Part shown: one piece after another, positions 28,167 through 38,300 of the stretch
Layout: the number at the start of each line of letters is the position of its first letter
Position numbering within the stretch: the stretch's first letter is position 1
Virus record (IMG/VR): IMGVR_UViG_3300044995_000081
Location: 1 to 45,340 of that record
Length of the DNA stretch: 45,340 nucleotides
Reading direction: 5' to 3' (one strand)
Source of the DNA: a virus
Notes under the pieces: model-generated
What the model was told of the DNA's origin: nothing
The model's input: the letters and a program-made list of their open reading frames with translations, nothing else
The model's database searches: none
Program-made: the position numbers and the translations under genes

Positions 28167-31100
28167 ATGCCTCAGGCAACGAAGAAGAAGGCTTGGGAGC
28201 AAAGGCTTGAGGCTGTTGCGCCAGAGCTATACAGAAAGTACAAGAATGACCGCCTAAGGTTAACCGCCCTCGCCATGGTGCTGACTGGCGGGGGTGACCC
28301 AGAGCTAGAGAAGGAGTTTGACGCGCTTGCGAAGTCGCGCTACGGCTCTAATCCCATCCAGATAGCCAGGGAGATTGCAGGGATTAGTGCTGGCGGGATG
28401 GCGCCTCAACTGCCTCAGGTTCAGCCTGGAACGCAGCCCTTCCAACCAGGATCAAACATCCCAGTTCCTAGCGCTCCGGAGAATGTGGAGCCACCTCCCA
28501 GCGCTACAGTCGCGACTGACATAGAGGGCGTCCTCAATGACCTTGCAGGCAGGTTCCTTCCGTTTCTCAATCCAGCGGTAGCAGCTACAGACGTTCTCAC
28601 TGCACCTCCTAAGTCAGCAGAGGAGAGGGAGAAGGAGGAACCGAAGAAAGGTCCATTCGGAATTGTAATCCCGAAGCCCCAGCCTGCTCCGCATCAGCTA
28701 CAGTCTCCTTTCGGAGAGCCGCTTCCATTTCAGTTCGGGTTTCAACTGCCTATAGTTAAGCCCGAGTTTCAGCCACAGCCCCAGCCTCAGACAACAGGCC
28801 AGCAACAGCCACAGCCAGAGAAGAAGCCTAAGCCATCGAAGACTCTCACCGACCTATTCAACGCAAACGACAGGTTGGCTCTCCTCGGTGGCAGCTTTCC
28901 GGCATCTGTGGGCGTGGTCAAGGTGCCTCAGGGCAGCGCGAACGCTGGGAAGTATGCCGTCGTTCCAAGGAACACTGGAGGTTCTCCTCTTGACAGGCTC
29001 GGGACGTGGCAGACGTACGCAGACGCCGTAGCTAAGGGGGATGTTCCGGTTTTCAATACCCAGGAGGAGGCGCAGAGGGCTGCGCAAGAGATTAACAAGC
29101 ACCTTGAACAGAGATTCAAGGGGATGAAATCTGGCAATCCTCCGCCTCCCATTAGCGCGTTTGACATGAGGGTTGCTGAGGAGGCATCCAGGGCAGAGAG
29201 GTCGCAGAAAAGCCCCAACACCCCACCTGTTACCAGAAGGGGGTACCCATCCCAGATTGCGTACGCAGGAGAGCCGCTACGGCGTTTGTACGATTTCGCC
29301 ACACAAAACGGCTTTGTCGTGACGGATGGCTTTGCGACATCAGGCCACAACCCAGGTTCGAAGCACTATCGAGGATTGGCGATTGATGTCCGCACACGAG
29401 ACAAGACCCCTCGTGAGATTGATGAGTTCATCAAGAAGGCCAGGGCTGCTGGATTCAAGGTTGTAGATGAGAGAACCAGGCCTAAAGGGCAAAAGGTGTG
29501 GACCGGGCCTCACCTGCACCTGGAGTACGTGGATACCGGAATGGCTGCGTTCCGTCAGATTGAGAGCGCAATTGACTCTGCCCCTCCGGACGCAACAGCG
29601 CGAGAAAGGCTGAACTACAATTTCAATAAGCTCACTCGCAATATTGCAAACTCCAGCGTCCCGACAAACGGGATGACTCCGTATGAGGCCTGGTCGTCTG
29701 CAATGGCTGGTTACCAGCAAGTTACCAGGGCTGCAAGGAGAGTTGTCCAGCTCATAGATGGCCTGCTCAATGCAGTGGGCGACCGCCCAGAAGAGCAGGT
29801 TATGGAGATGGTGAAGTCGCTCGGCTTAGACATCAAAAAGGAGATTGCTAGCGAGCTGGCGTCCATAGGATACGAGGGTCCGTTGCCCGAGTTCAACAGG
29901 CAGGGGCTGCTTGCTCTTCGCGCAGGAGTTAGCAAGGTTGCAGAGTACGGGCATGGCATGGTGTCCCTGCTTTCTCGCCCTGAGAACAGGCCAAGGCTCA
30001 CGCCTGCAGACAAGATGAATTACTACGGCCTGTCCCCAAGCAATAAGGGGATGGGGCTTGCGGACAGGGCGCTTATTGGGATTGCCTTATACGGTGGCGG
30101 AGATGCCAGCATAGACAGCCTGGCAAACTTCCTGCTGTCCCCGAATGAGGACGGAGGGTTCCTTAACGGTGTAAAGAGGACTGCGCTTGGCATTGGTGGC
30201 GCTCCAGCAAATCTTCTCATTGGTGGCGTCACAGATGTAGACCCTGACGTTCAGAGGGAGCTTCGCGAGCTAAACGAGGTTATTGGAGTAGGCGGACCAG
30301 ATGATGGTGGTGGGTGGGTCAAGCTGGGGAAGTTCCTGCTCATGGCCCCGTTCGAGATCGGGAGATACTTAGGGGACAAGATAACTGGCAGAGAGCACAC
30401 ATGGGCAGGTCTTGAGAGGTTCGACCCCACCAATGAATATCAGGTCAAGCGGTTCAAGGAAGTAGCGGAGGCACTTGAGAAGAGATTCAACGTCAAGTTC
30501 TCCAGGGACAGGAACGGCATTCCGGATGTAAATGAAGTAAAGGAATTTGTCTACAAGCAGGCTCAGAAGTACGGCTTCCAGACTATTGCGAAGTCTTGGG
30601 ACGATAGCTTTGGGCCTATCACGCTTCCTGGAGTGGCAATGCCAAGAGCGTGGAGGGCTGTCAACCTACTTTTTGATGCGCCATCCATCATTTACGCTCA
30701 CGCATTTGGCAGGCCAGTTCTCAACTCGGACGAGTATAGACCCGGAGCGATAGAAAACACGGCTTACTTTACAGCCGACTTAGTTGGCACTATTGCCTTG
30801 ACTGTAGCAACTGGAGGCGTTGCAGCGTTCGGCAAGGCTGCCACAAAAGGGGCGATAAAGTTATCAACCAAGATAGGCGAGAAGGCAGCACTGTCTGCAG
30901 CGGCCAAGAGTGGCTTGAGTAGAGAGCTCATCATGAGGGGAGCCATGCTTGCGCAGGGCACCATCGGCAACCCGAAGGTAATGGCAGAGGCTGCTCAGAT
31001 GGGCCTTGTTTTTGGCATCCAGGAGGCATCAGAGGAGCTTACAGACCAGCTGGCGATGGGCGCTGTTGACGCAGGGGCTGTTCTATACGCCGGAGTAAGT

Positions 31101-34100
31101 TCATTCGTGCTGGGCGCAATAACCGGAGGGTTTGGCGGCGCATTTGCAAAGGCTGCTCCGTGGATTGTAAAGGGGACTGGCGGGTTTGTATCTCCGAGGA
31201 CAGCCAGGTGGGTATCAGCTGTAGCTGGGGAGACTGCCATATTCGCTGGATTACAGCCTACGATCGAAAGCTTCTACTCAGAGGACGGCCTCCACTATGT
31301 TCCTCCATCGGCAGAGGACTGGTACCAGGCATTCCTGATGGTAGGCATGGGCCGCACTCTTGGGAAGTTTAACGACCCTGATTTCATACTTTCACAGCTC
31401 GCGAGGGCTGCAGCCAGGGGAAGGCCTAACGAGTTCCAGGCAGAGGCTGGGAGGCTTCTTGGGACTCTGAGCGAGGAAGAGAGGGCGAGCGTTGTTCAGC
31501 AGCTACGCGATGCGTTTGCAAAAGTTCAGGTGAGGAATTACGTCCAGAACGCCTTTGCCAGGATGAGAACGGCGTTCAACATGACAGCCAGAGACCATCC
31601 TGCAGACGAACCGAGGAGGATGTCGTTTAGGCAGAGGATGGCTGAGCTTACTGGCAACGTATGGGGGTTTGCCAGGTCCTCTGCGGAGGCGATGATTGAT
31701 TTCTACAACAACAATCCACGCCTGAAGAAAAACAGGAGGGATGCCGACCACATGCTCATGACTGGTGGGCTGACGTTAGAGGAGGAGCTAGCACTCGTAG
31801 ACGCAGTGCACAATCCTCTCATCGTCCGTCACCTGCTGGATATGGGCGTTGATGTAAACGCCCTGAGGGCAAGGGCAAAGATTCTCGGGATAGACGACAA
31901 CAACTACGTCCCGTTTGTCATCCATAACGCCAAGTGGTGGGAGATTGCGTCTGAGGCGCTCCACCGGGCAACTGGATTGCGCCTGCGCGATCTCATGTCT
32001 GAGGGCGACATGATTATCATCGGGGAGGAAATCAATGCCAGAAAAGTTATGGGCGTTGGCGTTGACCCTGGAGAGATGGCAAGAGAGGAGGAAAGGAAGC
32101 CGGAAGCCAGCGAGTTGCGCAAGCAGCTCCTGGAAGAGGAGATGAAGAAGTACAAGGGTCAAAAGCTTGGCAAGAAGAAGAAGGAAGAAATTCTTAGGAA
32201 GGTAAACGCAGAGGTTGAGAGGATCCTTCAAGAGACACGCGCTGATGATGATACTGAGGTAGACGTTGCCAAGCCTGGAATCTATGTATTCGACGGGCGG
32301 CGGCTGGTGTGGCAAGGCGAAAACATAGCCATTGACCAGGTGCATGACCTGAAGCCTCTCTATCATCTTGCGGTGGGTCAGTATGCCGCGATGGACAAAG
32401 AGGCTATGCAGGCCATGGAGGACGCAGGGCTTCTCGAGCCAGCGCCCAAGCCAGGGTCAGAGACGGAGGAAGTCGAGGATTACGAAACTCGCGCTAAGGC
32501 GCGATACAAGGGCAATGGCGCATCGAGGGATGCTACTCGCAACGAGCACAAGGCTGCCGCCGACCTTGCAAGAATTCTCGAAGAAGACACAGGCCTCACG
32601 CCAGAGGAGATTGCTGACTATGTGTCAGCTGGTTCTGAAAACGAGACTCTCGACGTAGTCTTCAGGAACATGAAGAGGCAGCTTGACAAGGCTGGCGTGA
32701 AGATCGAGATGTCAGCAAGCGGCAAATCCGCACTAATCAACGGCAGGAAGTTTTCTGTCACGGGCGAGAGAGGCGCAATCCTTACTGCATGGCACCTACT
32801 GAGAAACGATGCTCTGCCTGAGATTCCTAAGTCCAAGGCAGAGAAGGCAAAGAAGGAGCCTCCTAAGCCAGAGGCTGCACCAGAGAAGCCCACAGAGGCT
32901 GGTGGAGGTGAGGCACCCAAGGCAGAGGAAGGGGCACCAAAGACAGAGGCAGAAGAACCCAAAGTCGAAGAAGAGGCTCCTAAGGAAGAAGAGGAGACAC
33001 CTCCTAAGACAGATGAGGAAGCTCCTAAGACCGAGGTAGAGGAACCTGCTGAACCTGAGAAGCCAACCCAGGAAGCTGGGCCACCGAAAGAGGCTGAGAC
33101 AAAGCAAGAGGAGCCTCCTAAGGAGAAGCCCAAAGCAAAGCCTAAAGGCCCAGGTCTATTCCGGAGGCTTGCAGACACTGTAAAGCGACTTGCTGGCGGT
33201 CCTTTAAAGAGGATGGGGCGCGAGCGCGATTCTGCGCGCCGTCAAAAGGATGTCGAGGAAGAGCGGAATGCGTTAAAGGACATTAGGGCTGCCGTAGATA
33301 GGGTGCTCGACGAGGCAAACGTAAAGGATGAGAATCAGAGGGAATTCATTCAGACTGTTGTCTACGAACACACGACGGCAGTAAGGGTTATTCTTGGCAA
33401 CGAGCCGGTATACAAGGCGGAAGCCCTCGCGAAATACCTCCTAGGTCTGCCAATTAGCCCAGAGGCAAAGGCAACCATAGAATCGGATGTTAAGCAACTC
33501 ATGAGGGCGCTGGAATACGCAACGAACGGAAGATTCCAGTTCACAGACGAGGGCGTCAGGTTCCGGCACACAGATGCTGATTACTACTATCTGAACAAGG
33601 ATACATCGCTAAGGGGCAGGCTCGAAGCAATTTCCATGACATTGAGGGAGGTTGGATTCGAGGACCCGGGACTCTACCAGAGAATTGGCGCGGCGGTTAA
33701 GAGGAACGCACGCGCCATGACTGAGTATCACGGCCAAGGCTGGGACCCGAATGCTGAAGACGCAGTCATCATCTACGGCGAGGCTCCTCCTAAGGAGCCA
33801 GAGCCACCGGCTGAAGCCAAGACGGAAGGGCCTCAGGAAATCGAGGTTACGATTATTGACCCTGTAGAGGAGGTAAGAAAGCGTCTTCCGCCTACTGATG
33901 AAGAGCCTCCAAAGATAGACGAGAACATGACCAAGGAAGAGGCCATTCAGGGCCTCAAGGAGGTCGGTGAAATTGCCGCTCACATCCAGAAGTCCATAGA
34001 CGAAATGGAGGCTCGCGTCTCTGAGCTGAAAAAAGAGGCTGATGACATCTTGGCTGGCAGGAAGAAGTTCGGCGCGGTTGGGGAGGCCAGCAAATATCTC

Positions 34101-35318
34101 AAAAGCATCAATGCCGCCATCCAGGCTCTCTCAGAAGAAATACCGAAGCTAAAGAGGTCTCTTGCAGCAACGGAAAAACTAAAGGCCTCCCTTGAGGGCA
34201 TCATAAAGAAACGAGAGAAAGAAGAGGAGGCCGCCAGAAAGAAAGAAGAGGACGAGAAGAGGAAGGCTCAGAGTGAAGAGGTGGCAGCCAAGCATGAAGA
34301 GGCAAATGCCGCTAAGAAGAACTTGACAGATGCCCGGAAGCTCGTAGGCTCAGTCGGCGGAAAGCTAACCCAGCAGGCTCAGACGGTTCGCAGCAAGGCA
34401 GAGAGGCTGTACCTCACTGCGCTGAAGATAAAGATTTACAATACAAGAAAGCTCGAAGACGATAAATACTTGATGAGCGAGGCGGCAGCAGAGGCCAAAG
34501 ATAGGCTCGAATATCTCATTGATTCAATGGGGTTAGATGACCCGCAAGACCTAGCCCGAGCTGCGATAGAGGAGGTGGAAACTCTACAGCCAAAAGATAA
34601 AAAGAAGCTAAAGGGTGACGTGAGGGAACTTGAGAGGTCGCTCAGGTCTCTTGGCGAGCTCATTACTAACTATGATGCAAGCGTCGTTGAGCTAAAGGCA
34701 GCAAAGGAGGCATTTGAGGCAGCATACAAGGATTACAAGGAGACTGCGGATAAGTACGGGATACCCACATCAAAATCGCTTGATAAGTACGCCGAGTCTG
34801 TTGACGAGTCTATAGACGTAGTATTGTCAGCTGGCACAACAGCGAGGCAGGCAAGGACTCCCAGAAAGGCAGCGAAAGCAATGAAGGAGGAAGGCGAGGA
34901 AGGCGCCGCCTCCACTGGCAAATCCGAGAAGAAGAAGGCTGAGGTTGTCCATATTGATATTGAGGGCGAGGTGGAGGAAAGTCGTCCAAAACCCAAGAAG
35001 CGCGCTGTTCGCAATGATATAGGAGATCTCCTAGAACAGCTTAAGGCTGAGAAGACACAAAAATCGGAAGGCGAAGTCGTAACTGGGATTGAGCCTGTTG
35101 TGGTCAGCGAAGAGGCTAAGCAGAAAAGATCCCGAGCAAAGAAGGAGGCTGGCGAAGAGAAAACCAAGGCTGGCAAGGAAAAGGCTAAGGGCAAGAAGAA
35201 GAAGGCTAGCGCAGAGGAGGAGATCGTGAAGATAGACATTGACACAACGCCTGTTGAGACGCCTGAATCTGCAGGCGAGATAACTGGACAGACAAGAAAA
35301 AGGAGGATGCGCTGCTAA
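28167..35318 (+). CDS. Giant ejection protein (2383 residues) with M15-type peptidase domain
   Basis: Domains in order: a P/Q-rich N-terminal linker (about 80-230); a Zn-peptidase of the M15/VanY type at about 360-455 with SKHYRGLAIDV (His400, Asp407) and GPHLHLEY (His449, His451); helical and hydrophobic parts with several candidate membrane segments (YFTADLVGTIALTVATGGVA, VLYAGVSSFVLGAITGGFGG); an E/P/K repeat region (about 1555-1660); then coiled coil and a lysine-rich tail. The peptidase would cut peptidoglycan during DNA entry, and the membrane parts could form the ejection channel. Its size is similar to that of N4-type or crAss-type virion proteins, but no RNA polymerase motif was seen. 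It contains palindrome copy 6. Confidence 0.75.
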   Translation: MPQATKKKAWEQRLEAVAPELYRKYKNDRLRLTALAMVLTGGGDPELEKEFDALAKSRYGSNPIQIAREIAGISAGGMAPQLPQVQPGTQPFQPGSNIPVPSAPENVEPPPSATVATDIEGVLNDLAGRFLPFLNPAVAATDVLTAPPKSAEEREKEEPKKGPFGIVIPKPQPAPHQLQSPFGEPLPFQFGFQLPIVKPEFQPQPQPQTTGQQQPQPEKKPKPSKTLTDLFNANDRLALLGGSFPASVGVVKVPQGSANAGKYAVVPRNTGGSPLDRLGTWQTYADAVAKGDVPVFNTQEEAQRAAQEINKHLEQRFKGMKSGNPPPPISAFDMRVAEEASRAERSQKSPNTPPVTRRGYPSQIAYAGEPLRRLYDFATQNGFVVTDGFATSGHNPGSKHYRGLAIDVRTRDKTPREIDEFIKKARAAGFKVVDERTRPKGQKVWTGPHLHLEYVDTGMAAFRQIESAIDSAPPDATARERLNYNFNKLTRNIANSSVPTNGMTPYEAWSSAMAGYQQVTRAARRVVQLIDGLLNAVGDRPEEQVMEMVKSLGLDIKKEIASELASIGYEGPLPEFNRQGLLALRAGVSKVAEYGHGMVSLLSRPENRPRLTPADKMNYYGLSPSNKGMGLADRALIGIALYGGGDASIDSLANFLLSPNEDGGFLNGVKRTALGIGGAPANLLIGGVTDVDPDVQRELRELNEVIGVGGPDDGGGWVKLGKFLLMAPFEIGRYLGDKITGREHTWAGLERFDPTNEYQVKRFKEVAEALEKRFNVKFSRDRNGIPDVNEVKEFVYKQAQKYGFQTIAKSWDDSFGPITLPGVAMPRAWRAVNLLFDAPSIIYAHAFGRPVLNSDEYRPGAIENTAYFTADLVGTIALTVATGGVAAFGKAATKGAIKLSTKIGEKAALSAAAKSGLSRELIMRGAMLAQGTIGNPKVMAEAAQMGLVFGIQEASEELTDQLAMGAVDAGAVLYAGVSSFVLGAITGGFGGAFAKAAPWIVKGTGGFVSPRTARWVSAVAGETAIFAGLQPTIESFYSEDGLHYVPPSAEDWYQAFLMVGMGRTLGKFNDPDFILSQLARAAARGRPNEFQAEAGRLLGTLSEEERASVVQQLRDAFAKVQVRNYVQNAFARMRTAFNMTARDHPADEPRRMSFRQRMAELTGNVWGFARSSAEAMIDFYNNNPRLKKNRRDADHMLMTGGLTLEEELALVDAVHNPLIVRHLLDMGVDVNALRARAKILGIDDNNYVPFVIHNAKWWEIASEALHRATGLRLRDLMSEGDMIIIGEEINARKVMGVGVDPGEMAREEERKPEASELRKQLLEEEMKKYKGQKLGKKKKEEILRKVNAEVERILQETRADDDTEVDVAKPGIYVFDGRRLVWQGENIAIDQVHDLKPLYHLAVGQYAAMDKEAMQAMEDAGLLEPAPKPGSETEEVEDYETRAKARYKGNGASRDATRNEHKAAADLARILEEDTGLTPEEIADYVSAGSENETLDVVFRNMKRQLDKAGVKIEMSASGKSALINGRKFSVTGERGAILTAWHLLRNDALPEIPKSKAEKAKKEPPKPEAAPEKPTEAGGGEAPKAEEGAPKTEAEEPKVEEEAPKEEEETPPKTDEEAPKTEVEEPAEPEKPTQEAGPPKEAETKQEEPPKEKPKAKPKGPGLFRRLADTVKRLAGGPLKRMGRERDSARRQKDVEEERNALKDIRAAVDRVLDEANVKDENQREFIQTVVYEHTTAVRVILGNEPVYKAEALAKYLLGLPISPEAKATIESDVKQLMRALEYATNGRFQFTDEGVRFRHTDADYYYLNKDTSLRGRLEAISMTLREVGFEDPGLYQRIGAAVKRNARAMTEYHGQGWDPNAEDAVIIYGEAPPKEPEPPAEAKTEGPQEIEVTIIDPVEEVRKRLPPTDEEPPKIDENMTKEEAIQGLKEVGEIAAHIQKSIDEMEARVSELKKEADDILAGRKKFGAVGEASKYLKSINAAIQALSEEIPKLKRSLAATEKLKASLEGIIKKREKEEEAARKKEEDEKRKAQSEEVAAKHEEANAAKKNLTDARKLVGSVGGKLTQQAQTVRSKAERLYLTALKIKIYNTRKLEDDKYLMSEAAAEAKDRLEYLIDSMGLDDPQDLARAAIEEVETLQPKDKKKLKGDVRELERSLRSLGELITNYDASVVELKAAKEAFEAAYKDYKETADKYGIPTSKSLDKYAESVDESIDVVLSAGTTARQARTPRKAAKAMKEEGEEGAASTGKSEKKKAEVVHIDIEGEVEESRPKPKKRAVRNDIGDLLEQLKAEKTQKSEGEVVTGIEPVVVSEEAKQKRSRAKKEAGEEKTKAGKEKAKGKKKKASAEEEIVKIDIDTTPVETPESAGEITGQTRKRRMRC
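29638..29647. repeat. Dispersed palindrome copy 6 (GCAATATTGC core)
   Basis: In the 2383-residue gene, read as R-N-I-A-N. Followed by AAAC as in copy 1. The left flank is not symmetrical here. Confidence 0.75.
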
Positions 35319-35319
35319 C

Positions 35320-38300
35320 ATGTCTGCATGTAGGGACCCGCACGCAAAGGAAGTAGCATCTGAGGCTCTCAGCATCCTCAGAAGGTTCTACTCTCCCGAG
35401 GAAATGCTCCAGGGCGAGAGGATTGACAGGACAGTAGCTTCGGTGCTTAGGGCTAGAGGCGTTCCAGAAGACATGGCGCCGAAGTATGCGGCTGCCGTGC
35501 GCTCGGTGATAGCAGAGGTCGCTAGACGGTCAGGAGTTAAGAGGGCAGAGTTCAAGGAGGGCGGTGAGAACTTAATTGCGCTGTCCAGGCATGGTGGGTA
35601 CGAGTGGAAGCTCGGAACGCTTGTAAAGAGAGGGTCAACAGACAGGGCGGCACTCATCAGGAAAGGGGCTAAGGTCGTTGACCTAGTAGAGAGACGACGG
35701 CAGGAGATACGAGATAAGATTGCGCATGAAGTCAAGTCCCTAAGCGAATATCTTAAGCGCATAGAGGGCTTCGTGCCTATGAGCGACATGACTGCGGCTG
35801 ATATTATTGCCTCTGAGGACGTTCCCAAAGAGATAAGGGATGCCCTCGCGGCGAGGATGAAAGCCGTACTTGACGCCAAAAAGAAGCTTGCAACATTGCA
35901 AAACGCAACGCCGCGCAAGAAGAGAACGGAGGCTTACAAGCAACAAATAGCACAGGCAAAGGCGGCGGTTAAGCGGGCAGAGAAAGAGCTAGAAATCGCC
36001 CGCAAAGCTGCGGTAAGGAACTCAGTAGAAGAGGAGTGGTTGCGGGCGCTCAACACCCCGGACATAAGCAATGCAACTCGTCGAGCATTAGAAAGGCGAG
36101 GCAACAGAATCAAGGAACTTGAGCAGCAGCTAAAGGCTCTCGACGACGACGCTGTAAAGTCAGAGCTTATAGATGCCGTGCTCAGCGTTGGCGGCAGGCC
36201 ATCAGTGGCATGGAACGTGTTCCTCGCGCATCACAGCCCGCATGAGGTCTTGCGAGCGCTTCAGGGATATACAGTAACCAGAAAGGTAACTCGAGAGGTT
36301 GAGGCTAAGAAAACCACCGTCGTCAACATAGAGACGGGGGAAGAGATTGAGGTAGAGCAACCATCCGGTAGAAAGACAAAGACTGAAATCCAGCAAGTTC
36401 AGATTAGCAGGGAGCGCGCCTTCAGGGAATTCATGATTGATGCCTACGGATTAACGGAGATCGAGGCATCGAAGAAAGAAGGAGAGAGCTTTGAGGAGTA
36501 CGTTCACAGGATGGTTCGCATGGCAGCCGCTAGGATTATCAAGTCATCCCAGGCTGACATCATAGTGGCTCATTCAGATGCCATCGTGCTAAACCCTGCT
36601 GCTCTCGGCGGTTATGTGAGCCGTGATATGAGCGACACGGAATCCAGGCAGATTGCGGTTGAGGAAATCATCTCTAAGAGAGCAGGCAAGCCGGTAAACG
36701 AGATGTCGTCCAGCGAGATAAGGCGCACGTACGAGAATGAGCTAGGGGCGACAGCACATAAAGCGTGGGGCCTTAGTAAGAAGGAAGCGGAGCTGCTTGC
36801 GTCAACACTCGACATAACACGGTCAGACAAGGAAATCAGAGCAGCAAGGATTAGAGCTAGGGAGAGAGTGGTTTCAGACCTTTCTGCAAACTTTGAGGAC
36901 ATAAAGGAGCAGATAACCGACCTCATAAAAGCCAAGGTATCTGGCGATATGGAGGAGTATTACAATAAGTACACAGAGAAGCTATACAGGGGTTGGAAGA
37001 TCAGCGACAAAGAAAGGGCTGGTGACATCAATCAAGCTCGAAAGGCTGTAGAAGCCGAAACAAAGGCACTTCTCAAGCAGATACCAGAACGCTTATTCAA
37101 AAAGAAAGTCAAAGACCCTGAGTCTCACGAGAAAGAGATAGGCGCCACAGCTCTTCGCATTATTGCTGGAGAAATATCGTCGAGGGACTCCTTCATTGTG
37201 CAAGAGATTGAAATGCTGCGGAAGGCATACAAGGAGAGCAACACGAACCAGAAAGATAGTGCCTTAGCCGCAGAAATGGCTACCAAGGTTGACATGACTG
37301 CAGAAGAAGTTTTGTATCTGCTGGAGTCTCCTTTGAGGTATGCCATAGCTGGCGAGGATATAACTTTTGGCTCTGCTGAGGGATATCGCGGAGTTCACAT
37401 GTCGCATTCATTTGTGGACTCCCCAATGCGTCTGTACAGAGTCATGCAAGGCTTTGAGAGGAGCCTCAAGAATGCACGCATCACAGTTCAGAGGGCAACT
37501 CTTGATGACGGCACAGTAGTCTTCGATGCTATCTTTTCAGCAGACCCAGGAAGCCCATGGGAGGAGATGGATGGGGAAATCATTGGCACGGCGAGCACTC
37601 CGGAGATGGCAAAAATCTTCGCGCTTGCTGGCCTTCACAGAAGGATATTCCAAAGCGCGGCCCAACTCGGAATAAGAGGGCGCGCCCTGGAGACCATTGT
37701 CGGAGAGCCGGAAGAATCCGACATCGTTGGGTCAGCTATTTCAGATATTCTTCTGCACGATAACTTCGAGTTTGCGATGTTCAGGCTGGCAAGGGCTGCC
37801 TACCTCAACCCGAACAACACAGATGCGATAGAGCTTTACACGAGGTTATACGCCCAGCTTCCATCAACAGTGGCTATTTACTACCCAGCGCCTGCGACTC
37901 TCACCCAAGATCCTGGCAACTTCGTCTCACTTCTCAACCAGAAGCTCGCAATGCTATCGGACACGGCAAGGGCCGATACAATACTGACTGACCCAGCGGA
38001 TGGCGACGTAGACGTGGAGTCATACCACGGCACGTTGCATGCCGTGAGGCTTGAGAAGGGGCTAAATGAAATCCTAAAGCGCGTTGCAACTGTAGCCCCT
38101 GCGAGCTGGGAGAGGGAGTCGTACAACTTAAATGAGTTCCTCACAGACATCACTCAGTACATCGAGGGATTTGACCAAGAGCTAGGTCAGAAGATAGCCA
38201 GGAAGTACACATACATTGACGATGAGGGGAACATCCGCTGGAAGGAGTCTTTGATAGATGCTCTATACCAGCATGGCAGGTTCGGCGAGAAGGCATACAT

